Below are positions 9,046 to 17,067 of a DNA stretch of 64,000 nt, in pieces (the first letter of the stretch is position 1; each line of letters begins with the position of its first letter). The stretch is from an uncultured Algibacter sp. (GTDB taxonomy: Bacteria; Bacteroidota; Bacteroidia; Flavobacteriales; Flavobacteriaceae): NCBI GenBank assembly GCA_937958265.1, contig CALGNX010000014.1, positions 62,001 through 126,000 on the forward strand. The letters are read 5' to 3'. The notes beneath the pieces are model-generated. The model ran no database searches. It saw only the letters and a program-made list of their open reading frames with translations, and was not told the origin of the DNA. Made by a program: the position numbers and the translations under genes.

Positions 9046-9711
9046 TTATAGCTTTTCCTGTGCTATTATCTTTAAGAATTCGTTTCGCGTTCCAGGCTCT
9101 GAAAAGCGCCCACCATATTCCAAAGTGGTTGTAAAGCTACTTTGGTCTTTTATCCCTCTAGAGGATACACAAAGGTGCTTGGCGGTTACAGAAACAATAA
9201 CATCTTTAGTATCCAATGCATTTTGCAAATCATTGAGGATTTGAAGTACCAATCGCTCTTGAACTTGTGGGCGGCGTGCATAATAATCTACCAAACGGTT
9301 TATTTTTGATAAACCAATTACTTTCTTGTTTGGAATATATGCAACATGTGCATAGCCTACTATAGGTAAGAAATGATGTTCGCAAGCCGAGTCAATATTA
9401 ATATACTGTTCAACCAACATTTTTTTGTAATTATATTTGTTTTTAAATGTTGAGAGTTTTGGCTTATTAACAGGGTTTAAGCCATAAAAAAGTTCCTTTA
9501 CGTACATTTTAGCAACACGGTATGGCGTACCAGATAAACTATCGTCTGTTAAATCTAGCCCAAGTTCGTGCATAATGATTTCAAAATGCTTTGCTATATT
9601 TTTTATTTTTTCATCATCAGACTTTTCAAATGCATCTTTTCGTAAAGGTGTTTTTATACTTGTTGAAAAGTGTTCGTCTCCTATACTATTAATATGTTCT
9701 TTATCTTTCAT
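9046..9711 (-). CDS. folE: GTP cyclohydrolase I (type IA)
   Basis: FolE converts GTP to 7,8-dihydroneopterin triphosphate, the first step of tetrahydrofolate synthesis, and needs zinc. The catalytic region CEHHFLPIVGYAHVAY supplies the first zinc Cys and the catalytic His residues; GLSKINRLVDYYARRPQVQERL follows (quoted in part). The second zinc Cys is in KHLCVSSRG, slightly divergent from the usual CMxMRG. An N-terminal extension of about 40 charged residues precedes the core. I chose the ATG at 9711, which overlaps the merC stop by 11 bases; a GTG 30 bases upstream is also in frame. Being in a probable zinc-regulated operon suggests a zinc-starvation copy. A second housekeeping folE elsewhere would be expected but cannot be checked here. 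Confidence 0.93.
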   Translation of the reverse strand: MKDKEHINSIGDEHFSTSIKTPLRKDAFEKSDDEKIKNIAKHFEIIMHELGLDLTDDSLSGTPYRVAKMYVKELFYGLNPVNKPKLSTFKNKYNYKKMLVEQYINIDSACEHHFLPIVGYAHVAYIPNKKVIGLSKINRLVDYYARRPQVQERLVLQILNDLQNALDTKDVIVSVTAKHLCVSSRGIKDQSSFTTTLEYGGRFSEPGTRNEFLKIIAQEKL

Positions 9712-10105
9712 TCGTACAACAAGATTTTTTATGACACCCACAGTATTTTCTATTGTAAATATGGGTTGCTATTAAGGCAAATGCAGGTATATATATAACA
9801 GTTTCCGGTATAGAGAGCCATTTTAATTTTTCGTTAATAATAACAGTAAATAAAGCTAACCAGCTTAGCCACATAAGTGGTTTAATCCAATTAATAGTAG
9901 TCGTATGTGTTGTCCAGTAAATTGCAACAAAAGAAATTGCTAAAAATAAATAATCTATAAATTGCCACCATATGGGTGTTTCACTACAGCCAGTTAATGC
10001 GCATGTTTGCGATATAAAAAGAAAAGGTGTAGCTATACAGTGAATAAGGCATAATGCGCTAGCGAGGGAGCCGAAGGTATCGGGTTTTTGTTTTATAACT
10101 AACAT
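9701..10105 (-). CDS. MerC-domain membrane protein
   Basis: A 134-residue protein with four hydrophobic segments. It carries the MerC hallmark SALCLIHCIATP (paired cysteines in the first helix, about residues 18-26) and a Cys-rich C-terminus containing CGCHKKSCC. MerC-like proteins import soft divalent metals. In flavobacteria they are often linked to Fur-family regulators rather than mercury resistance, and a zinc-uptake role is inferred here because there is no MerA or MerR nearby. It is the first gene of the minus-strand cluster. A TATATTTG -7 element lies just upstream, and an ACAACT-N-AGTTGC operator covers the expected transcription start. Confidence 0.88.
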   Translation of the reverse strand: MLVIKQKPDTFGSLASALCLIHCIATPFLFISQTCALTGCSETPIWWQFIDYLFLAISFVAIYWTTHTTTINWIKPLMWLSWLALFTVIINEKLKWLSIPETVIYIPAFALIATHIYNRKYCGCHKKSCCTNER

Positions 10106-10121
10106 TAAAATTTATATTAAT

Positions 10122-10134
10122 ACAACTTAGTTGC
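10122..10134. promoter_or_regulatory. Putative Fur/Zur operator, copy 1 (merC side)
   Basis: ACAACT-T-AGTTGC is an almost perfect 13-bp inverted repeat. It lies immediately downstream of the merC -7 element (minus strand), so binding would cover the start of transcription. The same 13-mer, with a different central base, recurs 38 bp away. Fur-family operators are typically short AT-rich palindromes of this form; the assignment to the adjacent regulator is inference. Confidence 0.7.
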
Positions 10135-10163
10135 AAATATAGAAATTATACTTGTTAAAACAA
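10134..10163 (-). promoter_or_regulatory. merC-operon promoter
   Basis: On the minus strand TTG (10163-10161), a 19-base spacer and TATATTTG (10141-10134) match the Bacteroidota -33/-7 consensus. The predicted transcript starts within or next to operator copy 1, about 25 bases before the merC ATG. Confidence 0.65.
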
Positions 10164-10182
10164 CTGAGTTGCACTATATTTG
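10152..10182 (+). promoter_or_regulatory. Regulator promoter with minimal or no leader
   Basis: TTG (10152-10154), a 20-base spacer and TATATTTG (10175-10182) match the Bacteroidota promoter consensus. The -7 box ends four bases before the regulator's ATG at 10187, so the mRNA would have almost no 5' leader. Operator copy 2 lies inside the spacer, which predicts autorepression. Confidence 0.7.
10160..10172. promoter_or_regulatory. Putative Fur/Zur operator, copy 2 (regulator side)
   Basis: ACAACT-G-AGTTGC is the second copy of the inverted repeat. It is centred 38 bp from copy 1 and lies between the -33 and -7 elements of the regulator promoter. It also overlaps the -33 element of the opposing merC promoter, so one bound dimer could affect both directions. 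Confidence 0.7.
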
Positions 10183-10186
10183 TTTT

Positions 10187-10567
10187 ATGGGTATTATTAG
10201 AAAAACTAAGACTGTAGATTTTTTATTGAATGAATTTAGTACAAGTTTCGGTGCTATTTCTGCAAAACAATTAATTGAGCGATTGGACTCTAAGTTTAAT
10301 AAAACAACTATTTATCGTGTGTTAGATAAGTTGGAAGATGATGGTGTTCTGCATTCTTTTCTTGGTAAGAATGGATTAAAGTGGTACGCAAAATGCAATA
10401 ATTGTACGCATGGTAATCATAACGATACACATCCCCATTTTCAATGCTTAAATTGTGGTAAAGTGGATTGTTTAAGTGTACAGGTGAAAATTCCAAATAT
10501 ACCAAATAGAACGGTAAATACGGCTCAAGTACTATTACAAGGTACATGCGAAACCTGCCTGTCCTAA
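10187..10567 (+). CDS. Fur-family transcriptional regulator, probably Zur
   Basis: A 126-residue metalloregulator. A winged helix (about residues 5-65) includes ISAKQLIERL and FNKTTIYRVLDKL, the Fur-type recognition helix. The dimerisation half has a His-rich loop (HGNHNDTHPHFQC), CLNCGKVDC, and a terminal CETC that completes the structural Cys4 zinc site. The ATG start is chosen because an earlier in-frame TTG (10169) lies inside the operator and promoter. Divergence from merC-folE-mogA-COG0523 and the two palindromic operators point to zinc sensing and autoregulation. Fur (iron) or PerR specificity cannot be excluded from sequence alone. Confidence 0.88.
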   Translation: MGIIRKTKTVDFLLNEFSTSFGAISAKQLIERLDSKFNKTTIYRVLDKLEDDGVLHSFLGKNGLKWYAKCNNCTHGNHNDTHPHFQCLNCGKVDCLSVQVKIPNIPNRTVNTAQVLLQGTCETCLS

Positions 10568-10808
10568 TGATTATTACTTTGTTTTTAAAGATGTAAAATT
10601 GAATTATATATTTTAAATTAGCGTAGGGCTGCTTTTTAATTGAGATTGTTGTATACTAAAATTAACTTACGTTCTTAAGAAGGAAAAGGGTTAAAAAACC
10701 ATACTTACAACCTTAATTTATTTTGAGTTAAGGGCATTTTAAATGTTATTCATGTTTAATTAGTGTATTAAAAGCGGGATAAGACAAATTGCTAATTAAT
10801 TACTGTGT

Positions 10809-11117
10809 TTACATTAAAGTACAATCGACCGCATCAGAAACAATATGAATAACTAATCCTAGTCCTACCAAGCGGGTTTTTTTTGGGAAGCACAAAAAGA
10901 GATAAAATAAAATAGCAAAACTAGCATGTAATGGATGAAAGTTTATACTGCAACGATTAGGACTAAAAATAGGTGTGGCTAGCAAATGGTCCAAATCAAT
11001 TAGCATTCCTAATACCATTACTACGTAAGCATACTTCCATTGCGATTTAAAAAAGACTAAAGAAACTATAAGGGGTAATAAAAAATGACAACCATAATGC
11101 GTTAAAATTTTTATCAT
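10809..11117 (-). CDS. DUF6122-type membrane protein
   Basis: A 102-residue integral membrane protein with about four hydrophobic segments. Polar motifs HYGCHFLLP, GMLIDLDHLLATP, NFHPLHAS and HIVSDAVDC place His and Asp residues at helix ends. This recalls membrane metal-dependent hydrolases of the YdjM type (LDLDH-like motif), but the family is uncharacterised. Its ATG overlaps the stop of the upstream WbqC-like gene by one base (TAATG), so translation is coupled. It converges on the Fur-family gene across a 241-base gap in which I see no clear terminator. Confidence 0.75.
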   Translation of the reverse strand: MIKILTHYGCHFLLPLIVSLVFFKSQWKYAYVVMVLGMLIDLDHLLATPIFSPNRCSINFHPLHASFAILFYLFLCFPKKTRLVGLGLVIHIVSDAVDCTLM

Positions 11118-11740
11118 TACAATGTCGTTAGGCTTTGGGATTCTAAATAATTTAAAGCATTTGGTCCCTCATTAAAAAGTAAATCTAAAATGCTTAAATT
11201 AGGTATGTAGCCGTGTTTATTGCTAAAAACTTGTGTATAATCTTCAAAATTATAATTAGGCTCTTTTTTAGCATGAACCAAATACCTTAAGTCTGTTTTA
11301 TTTTCAATTGTTTTTTGATAAGTAGTTGTTTTATTAATATTTACTTCTAATTGTAAGCATTCACAAATAACTTTAAAACAACTTAGGTTAAAATCCATTA
11401 GTAAATCAAATTTTTTAGTAAATAAATGCTTTAAATCATCTTCATAATATTCGAAAAAAGGTGATGTGCGATAGGCGGAAATTAAAGATTTCCAATGAAG
11501 GCTTTGCCATGCATCGTCATTAAAAATTTTAACGTTTCTATATTTTTCGCGATTTTTTTGCGAGTGAATTACAGGAATGTTTAAACATAGTTTGCCGTTG
11601 GCACCATAAATATAAAGCCGGTTTCTGTAAGTTTGTTTTAAAAAATTATCATCCATTTCAAAAACAATTGTGCTTGCTTTTGCAATGGCTACAAAATTAG
11701 CCACAGTAGGGAAGTAGGTAGGGTGAATAACAATACTCAT
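11117..11740 (-). CDS. WbqC-like family protein
   Basis: A 207-residue soluble protein. It opens with IHPTYFPTVANFVAI, matching the usual P-x-Y-FP start of WbqC-like proteins. Conserved YRNRLYIYGANGKLCLNIPV, WQSLHWKSLISAYRTSPFFEYY (quoted in part) and LSILDLLFNEGP motifs follow. The family is associated with polysaccharide or lipid modification clusters, but its reaction is not established. In flavobacteria it sits downstream of lepB as here, though a 430-base gap separates the two. It is translationally coupled to the DUF6122 gene. Confidence 0.85.
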   Translation of the reverse strand: MSIVIHPTYFPTVANFVAIAKASTIVFEMDDNFLKQTYRNRLYIYGANGKLCLNIPVIHSQKNREKYRNVKIFNDDAWQSLHWKSLISAYRTSPFFEYYEDDLKHLFTKKFDLLMDFNLSCFKVICECLQLEVNINKTTTYQKTIENKTDLRYLVHAKKEPNYNFEDYTQVFSNKHGYIPNLSILDLLFNEGPNALNYLESQSLTTL

Positions 11741-12170
11741 TTTTTTACAGCGATTATGCTTTTTTTATTTTTAAAAATTCCTGTGGTGCAGTATGGTGTT
11801 ATTTTTTGAGCCTTTATGAGTTTAGTTTGTTATTTTGAAATTTGTTACATCCGTTTTGTGTACATGTGTATTGCAAAATGGTATATTTTTTAAAACTAAA
11901 TGAATGGCTGTTCATACTATTGTCAAAGGCTAAGGCCTGAATTTTTTATATTTACGTACAGTAATATTTATCAAACAAAATACCGGATTTATAGCCAAAC
12001 GAACTTAAACCATAATTTTTAGCTGCGTTGGAACCATTTTTAATTTGTAATTTATTTTGCATTTTGAAAGCCTGTTTTTTATGAGCAAAAAGTAGGTTTG
12101 TAATTTAAATATAACCTGCTTTAATTTCTTAAGTGTTTATCTTAAAATTTAAACAGAATCATAAAAAAAA
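11741..12170. other. Intergenic region, 430 bases
   Basis: AT-rich sequence between the WbqC-like gene and lepB, both on the minus strand. Apart from the likely lepB terminator near 12087-12120 I see no gene, repeat or clear promoter; no CAAAnnTA (reverse-strand -7) match stands out before the WbqC-like ATG. Confidence 0.6.
12087..12120 (-). terminator. Possible lepB terminator
   Basis: Read on the minus strand, AGCAGGTT, a 14-base loop and AACCTACT form a stem with one mismatch, followed by a run of T. It starts about 50 bases after the lepB stop. The long loop lowers confidence. Confidence 0.4.
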
Positions 12171-13751
12171 TTACTCCTGTAGCGCTTTACGTTTCTTCCA
12201 TTTATTAAAGCCAACCCAGCCTAGTAAAAGTATTAGAAACGGTATAAGAAAAGATGTTGCTTTGCCATTTCCGCTTACTGTTGTGAAAAAACGTTCCCAA
12301 CGCGGGCTTCTACCATCCCAGCTCATCCAAATAAATACTGGTTTCCCTATAACATGATCAAAAGGCACAAAACCCCATCGTCTGGCATCAATTGAATTGT
12401 GGCGGTTATCTCCCATCATCCAATAATAGTTTTGTTTAAATGTATATGTATTTGTTAGTTGATTATTAATAAAAATTTGATTGCCTTTTACTTTTAGAGT
12501 ATTGCCTTCATATTCGGTTATAACACGTTTATATAATGGTAAAACTTCTAAATTAATGGCTATTGTTTTTCCTTCTTCAGGTATGTATAAGGGTCCAAAT
12601 TGATCGATATTCCAATTGTAGTTAGGGTCGTGAGGGAATATTTCTGGATCTCTAACCCCTTTTTCTTTTATATTTGGTGTAATACTAGAAACATTAGGGT
12701 GGTTTTTAAAGCTGGCGACAGCTTCATCTGAAACAGCAGAGAAATAATAGGTGTTGTTCTTGTTCATTATACCAAAACCATCTGTAATATCGTAACGGTC
12801 TTTTATGAACTTCGGGTTAAATTGATTTGTCTTAGGTTGCACTAAGTAGCTAAATTGTAAGTGTGCTCTATCTGGTAATTCGTTTTTCTTGCCGTTAATA
12901 TAAACATACCCATTTCTAACTTCTAAAGAATCGCCTGCTATACCAACACAGCGTTTAACTAGGTTTGTTTTTTTATCTATGGGTTTGTAGTAGTTTCGTT
13001 TTGGAGAGAAATCGTTCATGTCCAATAACGTGTCTGCTGGTTGATTAAAAACTACAATGTCATTTCTATCAATATTTTCAAAAGCAGGAAACCTTAAATA
13101 TGGTAATTGTAATTTATTTTGCCATGATGTATTACGTGTTTCGAAGTCATCATTAAATAGGTAAGATTTTTTATTTAATACGGGTATAGTATCGTGTACC
13201 ATAGGAGCGCCTACGGTTGTCATAGGTACTCTGGCTCCGTAATGAAACTTACTAACAAATAAAAAGTCGCCCACCAGTAAAGATTTTTCAAGGGATGACG
13301 AGGGGATTGTAAATGGTTGCATAAAATATGTATGCACTATTGTAGCCGCTACGATGGCAAATAAAATGGAGCTTGTCCATTCCCCCGAGCTTGTTTTTGG
13401 CTGTAAACTTCTATTTTCAATATAACTTACATCCGTTAAATAATTTAAGTAGTAATTATAAAAGCCAAGTGAAACAACAGCTAAAATGGTATCTGTTGAG
13501 GTGTTTTTTCCAAAGCTTCTAGATGTTTCAACCCATATAACAGGAAACATTATAAGGTTTACAATAGGTAAAAACAGTAAAATAACCCACCACCATGGAC
13601 GATTAATAATTTGCATTAAAACAATGCCATTATATACGGGAGTGAATGCTGCCCAAGCTGGTTTTCCTGCTTTTGTGTATAGTTTCCAAGTTCCTAAACC
13701 ATGAATTATCTGGATTACTAATATAAGTACGAGCCATTGTGTTGCAGTCAT
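12171..13751 (-). CDS. lepB: Signal peptidase I with N-terminal DUF5684-like domain
   Basis: LepB cleaves signal peptides from exported proteins at the outer face of the cytoplasmic membrane. The first ~120 residues hold several hydrophobic segments (DUF5684-like, with PAWAAFTPVYNGIVL). A membrane anchor then leads to the catalytic serine motif MQPFTIPSSSLEKSLL. The catalytic Lys region is NLVKRCVGIAGDSLE, and the C-terminal box is MMGDNRHNSIDARRWG. At 526 residues it is far longer than E. coli LepB because of a large insert between the Ser and Lys boxes and another before the final box, as is usual in flavobacteria. It lies downstream of dapB on the same strand. Confidence 0.94.
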   Translation of the reverse strand: MTATQWLVLILVIQIIHGLGTWKLYTKAGKPAWAAFTPVYNGIVLMQIINRPWWWVILLFLPIVNLIMFPVIWVETSRSFGKNTSTDTILAVVSLGFYNYYLNYLTDVSYIENRSLQPKTSSGEWTSSILFAIVAATIVHTYFMQPFTIPSSSLEKSLLVGDFLFVSKFHYGARVPMTTVGAPMVHDTIPVLNKKSYLFNDDFETRNTSWQNKLQLPYLRFPAFENIDRNDIVVFNQPADTLLDMNDFSPKRNYYKPIDKKTNLVKRCVGIAGDSLEVRNGYVYINGKKNELPDRAHLQFSYLVQPKTNQFNPKFIKDRYDITDGFGIMNKNNTYYFSAVSDEAVASFKNHPNVSSITPNIKEKGVRDPEIFPHDPNYNWNIDQFGPLYIPEEGKTIAINLEVLPLYKRVITEYEGNTLKVKGNQIFINNQLTNTYTFKQNYYWMMGDNRHNSIDARRWGFVPFDHVIGKPVFIWMSWDGRSPRWERFFTTVSGNGKATSFLIPFLILLLGWVGFNKWKKRKALQE

Positions 13752-13855
13752 AATTCTGTTTTTTTATAGTTTTGTTAAAAACTTAATAATTTTATTGTTT
13801 TTTAGTGTACCTGCTATTACCTGCAGGTAAGGTAGTGCTGTGGCTTAATTTAATT

Positions 13856-14560
13856 TTAACTTATGTTTAAAACATCATTCATATTAAAAACACCTGTTTT
13901 ACCTACAAGCCATTCTGCAGCAACTACAGCGCCTAAGGCAAAGCCTTGTCTGGTGTGAGCAATATGCTCGATGTTTATAGTGTCCACTGTACTTTTATAG
14001 CTAACAGTGTGCGTGCCAGGAACACTTTCTATACGTTTTGCTGTTATAGGAATTGTTTCGTTGCCAGATGCATCTAGTTTCCAATTATTAAATCCTGGAT
14101 GGTTTTCAATAACACCGTTAGCTAAGGATATTGCTGTACCGCTGGGTGCATCTAATTTTTGGGTATGATGAATTTCTTCCATAGAAACTTTGTATTGCTC
14201 TAATTTACTCATCATTTTAGCTAGCGTTTTATTCAGTTCAAAAAAAATGTTTACGCCTAAACTAAAGTTTGAAGCATAGATAAATGCACCATTTTTTGCT
14301 TTACACAATGCAACGGCTTTATCGTAATTTTCGAGCCAGCCTGTAGTTCCCGATATTACAGGTACATTATTATTTATACAATTTGAAATATTATTAAAAG
14401 CTACATTTGGTATGCTGAAATCGATGGCAACATCTGCTTTCGTTATATCGTAATCTAAATCTCCTTTATCGATAGCTAGTACGATGTTATGGCCACGTTG
14501 TATGGCAATTTTCTCAATAGTTTTACCCATTTTTCCGTAACCTAATAATGCTATATTCAT
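13856..14560 (-). CDS. dapB: 4-hydroxy-tetrahydrodipicolinate reductase
   Basis: DapB reduces the dihydrodipicolinate precursor in lysine and meso-diaminopimelate synthesis. The Rossmann start is IALLGYGKMGKTIE. SGTTGW and YASNFSLGVNIFFEL follow, and the catalytic and substrate motif HHTQKLDAPSGTA is present, with SVPGTHTVSY near the end. Length 234 is typical for Bacteroidota DapB. It lies between the DUF5683 gene (34-base gap) and lepB (104-base gap) on the minus strand, in the conserved parAB-DUF5683-dapB-lepB order. Confidence 0.95.
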   Translation of the reverse strand: MNIALLGYGKMGKTIEKIAIQRGHNIVLAIDKGDLDYDITKADVAIDFSIPNVAFNNISNCINNNVPVISGTTGWLENYDKAVALCKAKNGAFIYASNFSLGVNIFFELNKTLAKMMSKLEQYKVSMEEIHHTQKLDAPSGTAISLANGVIENHPGFNNWKLDASGNETIPITAKRIESVPGTHTVSYKSTVDTINIEHIAHTRQGFALGAVVAAEWLVGKTGVFNMNDVLNIS

Positions 14561-14594
14561 AATATATAAGTGCTGTTTAATGTACTTTAATAAC

Positions 14595-15206
14595 TTAAAA
14601 CTTAAAATTTAAAGACAACCCAATGTCACTTGAGGCATCCATTTGGTTGAATTTGTAATGTGGTGCCAAGGATAGATTTTCGTCAATATTATATTGCAAC
14701 AAATGGGCATCTACATTCGCTTCAATAATATTTAACGCATAGAAACCTAGTATTACTAATAATGAAACCTCTTTGTTTCTTCGGAATAACTTTTGAGCAT
14801 CTTGCAACCTGTCGGTTGTTACTCTTGGTGTTGCTAATCGGTTTCCTTGGGCATCAAAATAAAACTCATCATCTGTGAAACCAGCGAGTCTTCTTTTAAA
14901 AGCATCTCTATATCTATTTAATTCGTTATCATTATTTATATAGAAATAAACGCCTGTGCCAATAGCTGCATAAACAATGGGGATTTTCCAGTATTTTTTA
15001 TTGTAGGCTTGCCCCAAACCTGGTAGTATAGCAGAAAAAAATGCAGCTTTTGCCGGGTGTAGGGCATCTATCGTATTACTTTTTTTAATAATAGAATCTA
15101 CCACAATGTCTTTAGGAAGTTCTAGTTTTTCATTCTTGGCTTGAGCTAAAGATAGTAAAGACAGTAAGCAACAAAATGTTGTTAATAAAATTTTATTTGG
15201 AATCAC
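14595..15206 (-). CDS. DUF5683 envelope protein
   Basis: A 203-residue protein with an N-terminal signal peptide ending near LSLAQA. The DUF5683 core has HPAKAAFFSAILPGLGQAYNKKYWKIP (quoted in part), a motif typical of small membrane proteins with a G-x-G-Q-x-YN signature, then a second hydrophobic stretch and a further one near residue 155. Function is unknown. The best start is a GTG at 15206, which overlaps the end of parB by 14 bases; no ATG precedes the hydrophobic core. It is probably co-transcribed with parAB. Confidence 0.82.
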   Translation of the reverse strand: MIPNKILLTTFCCLLSLLSLAQAKNEKLELPKDIVVDSIIKKSNTIDALHPAKAAFFSAILPGLGQAYNKKYWKIPIVYAAIGTGVYFYINNDNELNRYRDAFKRRLAGFTDDEFYFDAQGNRLATPRVTTDRLQDAQKLFRRNKEVSLLVILGFYALNIIEANVDAHLLQYNIDENLSLAPHYKFNQMDASSDIGLSLNFKF

Positions 15207-16107
15207 CTTGAACTAATTTTTTAATGCGGTTAAAGTCTTCTTCAGAATGAAAAGGAATGGTGATTTTTCCTTTCCCATTTTTAGAAACTTTAACGTCTAT
15301 TTTATGCCCAAAGTATTCGGAAAATGCTGTAATACCTTTATTAACAAATTTTGGTATAGCGTTATCTTTTTCTTTCTTTGAATTTGCTTGAAGCGTACCG
15401 GTTGTGTTGAAAATACGAACTAAATTTTCAGTCTCCCTTACCGATAGTTTTTTTGAAAGTATATTCTCGTAAATATCTAACTGATTGTTTGTATCTTCAA
15501 TAGTAATTAAAGCGCGACCATGCCCCATAGAAATAAAAGCATCGCGCATACCCGTTTGTATAATAGGGTCTAGCTTTAATAAACGTAAATAATTTGCAAT
15601 TGTAGATCTTTTTTTTCCAACACGTTCGCTCATTTGCTCTTGTGTTAAATTAATTTCGTCTATTAGTCTTTGGTATGATAACGCAATTTCAATAGGATCT
15701 AAATCTTGGCGTTGAATATTTTCAACTAGTGCCATTTCAAGAGATTCTTGGTCGTTTGCAATTCTTACGTATGCAGGAATTGTTTCTATACCTAGTAATT
15801 TAGAGGCTCTAAAACGACGTTCACCAGAAACTAATTGGTATTTGTTTAGCCCTAATTTTCTAACAGTAATGGGTTGTATTATCCCTAATTCTTTTATGGA
15901 CGATGCTAATTCCTTAAGCGATTCTTCACTAAAATTTGTACGTGGCTGGAAAGGGTTAACCTCAATAAAGTCTAAATCTAGCTCAACAATATTACCAATA
16001 ACTTTATCCGCATTGGTATCTTGTGCAGTTTGAATGTCGTTGCTAGGATCTTTTAAAAGTGCAGATAAACCTCTACCCAAAGCCTGTTTTTTTAATGCTT
16101 TAGCCAT
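15193..16107 (-). CDS. parB: Chromosome partitioning protein ParB
   Basis: ParB binds centromere-like parS sites and works with ParA in chromosome segregation. It starts with the ParA-interacting peptide KKQALGRGLSALL. The ParB/Srx CTPase domain has IEVNPFQPRTNF and KYQLVSGERRFRAS (GERRxRA box), followed by MALVENIQRQDLDPIE. The HTH region is LTQEQMSERVGKKRSTIANYLRLLKL (quoted in part). The C-terminal dimerisation domain is near 240-304. ParB starts 2 bases after parA. I saw no parS consensus (TGTTTCACGTGAAACA-like) in the window. Confidence 0.96.
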   Translation of the reverse strand: MAKALKKQALGRGLSALLKDPSNDIQTAQDTNADKVIGNIVELDLDFIEVNPFQPRTNFSEESLKELASSIKELGIIQPITVRKLGLNKYQLVSGERRFRASKLLGIETIPAYVRIANDQESLEMALVENIQRQDLDPIEIALSYQRLIDEINLTQEQMSERVGKKRSTIANYLRLLKLDPIIQTGMRDAFISMGHGRALITIEDTNNQLDIYENILSKKLSVRETENLVRIFNTTGTLQANSKKEKDNAIPKFVNKGITAFSEYFGHKIDVKVSKNGKGKITIPFHSEEDFNRIKKLVQGDSK

Positions 16108-16109
16108 AA

Positions 16110-16874
16110 TTAAGCGTTTTTGTTAATTACTTCTTTTGCCAAACTTAAGTAATTGTTAGCCCCTTTACTACTAGCATCGTAATTAATTATGCTTTCGCCG
16201 TAACTTGGTGCTTCACTAAGTCGTACATTACGTTGTATTATTGTTTTAAATACCATATCGTTAAAATGTTTCTGGACCTCCTCAACAACTTGATTTGATA
16301 AGCGTAGGCGCGAATCGTACATGGTAAGTAGTAAACCCTCTATGTCTAGCTCTGGGTTGTGTATTTTTTGTACACTTTTAATGGTATTTAGTAATTTACC
16401 CAAACCTTCTAATGCAAAATATTCGCACTGTATAGGTATCATAACGGAATTGGCAGCTGTTAGCGCATTTAAGGTTAGTAAACCTAATGAGGGTGCACAA
16501 TCGATAATTATAAAATCGTAAGTATTCTTAATGTCTTTTAATGCTTTTTTTAGCATATACTCACGTTTATCTTTATCAACAAGTTCAATTTCAATAGCAA
16601 CCAAATCGATATGAGCAGGAATAATATCTAAGTTAGGGGTTTTTGTATTAACAATAGCATCTTCAGCTGTACTAGAATGTTCTAAAAGTTGATATGTTCC
16701 AATATCAACAGTTTCCACATCTATTCCAATGCCAGAAGTTGCATTTGCCTGTGGGTCTGCATCTATAAGTAATACTTTCTTCTCTAGAACGCCTAACGAA
16801 GCTGCTAGATTAATTGCTGTTGTTGTTTTACCAACACCGCCTTTCTGATTAGCAATTGCAATGATTTTGCCCAT
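16110..16874 (-). CDS. parA: ParA-type chromosome partitioning ATPase
   Basis: A Walker-type ATPase that drives chromosome segregation together with ParB. The deviant Walker A box is KGGVGKTTTAINLA at the N-terminus. LLIDADPQANAT (Walker A') and FIIIDCAPSLGLLTLNAL (Walker B) follow. The ATG at 16874 is preferred over an in-frame TTG 27 bases upstream, giving 254 residues and starting directly with GKIIAIANQ. A TATTTTTG -7-like element lies about 25 bases before this ATG. Confidence 0.96.
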   Translation of the reverse strand: MGKIIAIANQKGGVGKTTTAINLAASLGVLEKKVLLIDADPQANATSGIGIDVETVDIGTYQLLEHSSTAEDAIVNTKTPNLDIIPAHIDLVAIEIELVDKDKREYMLKKALKDIKNTYDFIIIDCAPSLGLLTLNALTAANSVMIPIQCEYFALEGLGKLLNTIKSVQKIHNPELDIEGLLLTMYDSRLRLSNQVVEEVQKHFNDMVFKTIIQRNVRLSEAPSYGESIINYDASSKGANNYLSLAKEVINKNA

Positions 16875-16898
16875 TAAATGATTTGGTTTTATTCCAAA

Positions 16899-16906
16899 CA
16901 AAAATA
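16899..16906 (-). promoter_or_regulatory. Candidate -7 element for parAB
   Basis: TATTTTTG on the minus strand fits the Bacteroidota TAnnTTTG consensus and is placed 25 bases before the parA ATG. No good TTG -33 element is seen at 19-21 bases. Confidence 0.4.
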
Positions 16907-17067
16907 CAATTATTTACGAGGAATAAAAATGGATGTTGTTATTATCCAAATAATACACGTTTTACTAGTCTTTAAAAATAAACACGGCTGTTTGTTAGTT
17001 TTTAAATTTTAATTAATACTGAATTAATTTAGACGATTTAATACTCTAAATATGCGAGATTTCGTTT

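Noticed and set aside
10169-10186. TTG start for the Fur-family regulator
   Set aside because: It lies within the palindromic operator and -7 element, so it would be upstream of the transcript start.
15193-16874. parS centromere site near parAB
   Set aside because: I scanned for TGTTTCACGTGAAACA-like palindromes in and around parAB and saw none.
16875-16901. TTG start extending ParA by nine residues
   Set aside because: ParA proteins begin directly before the Walker A strand as in GKIIAIANQ; the ATG at 16874 gives this.
16875-17067. Frameshifted B12-binding domain after the mutase-like large gene
   Set aside because: No frame on the minus strand shows DxHxxG, SxL or GG motifs, and the space is too short for about 130 residues.
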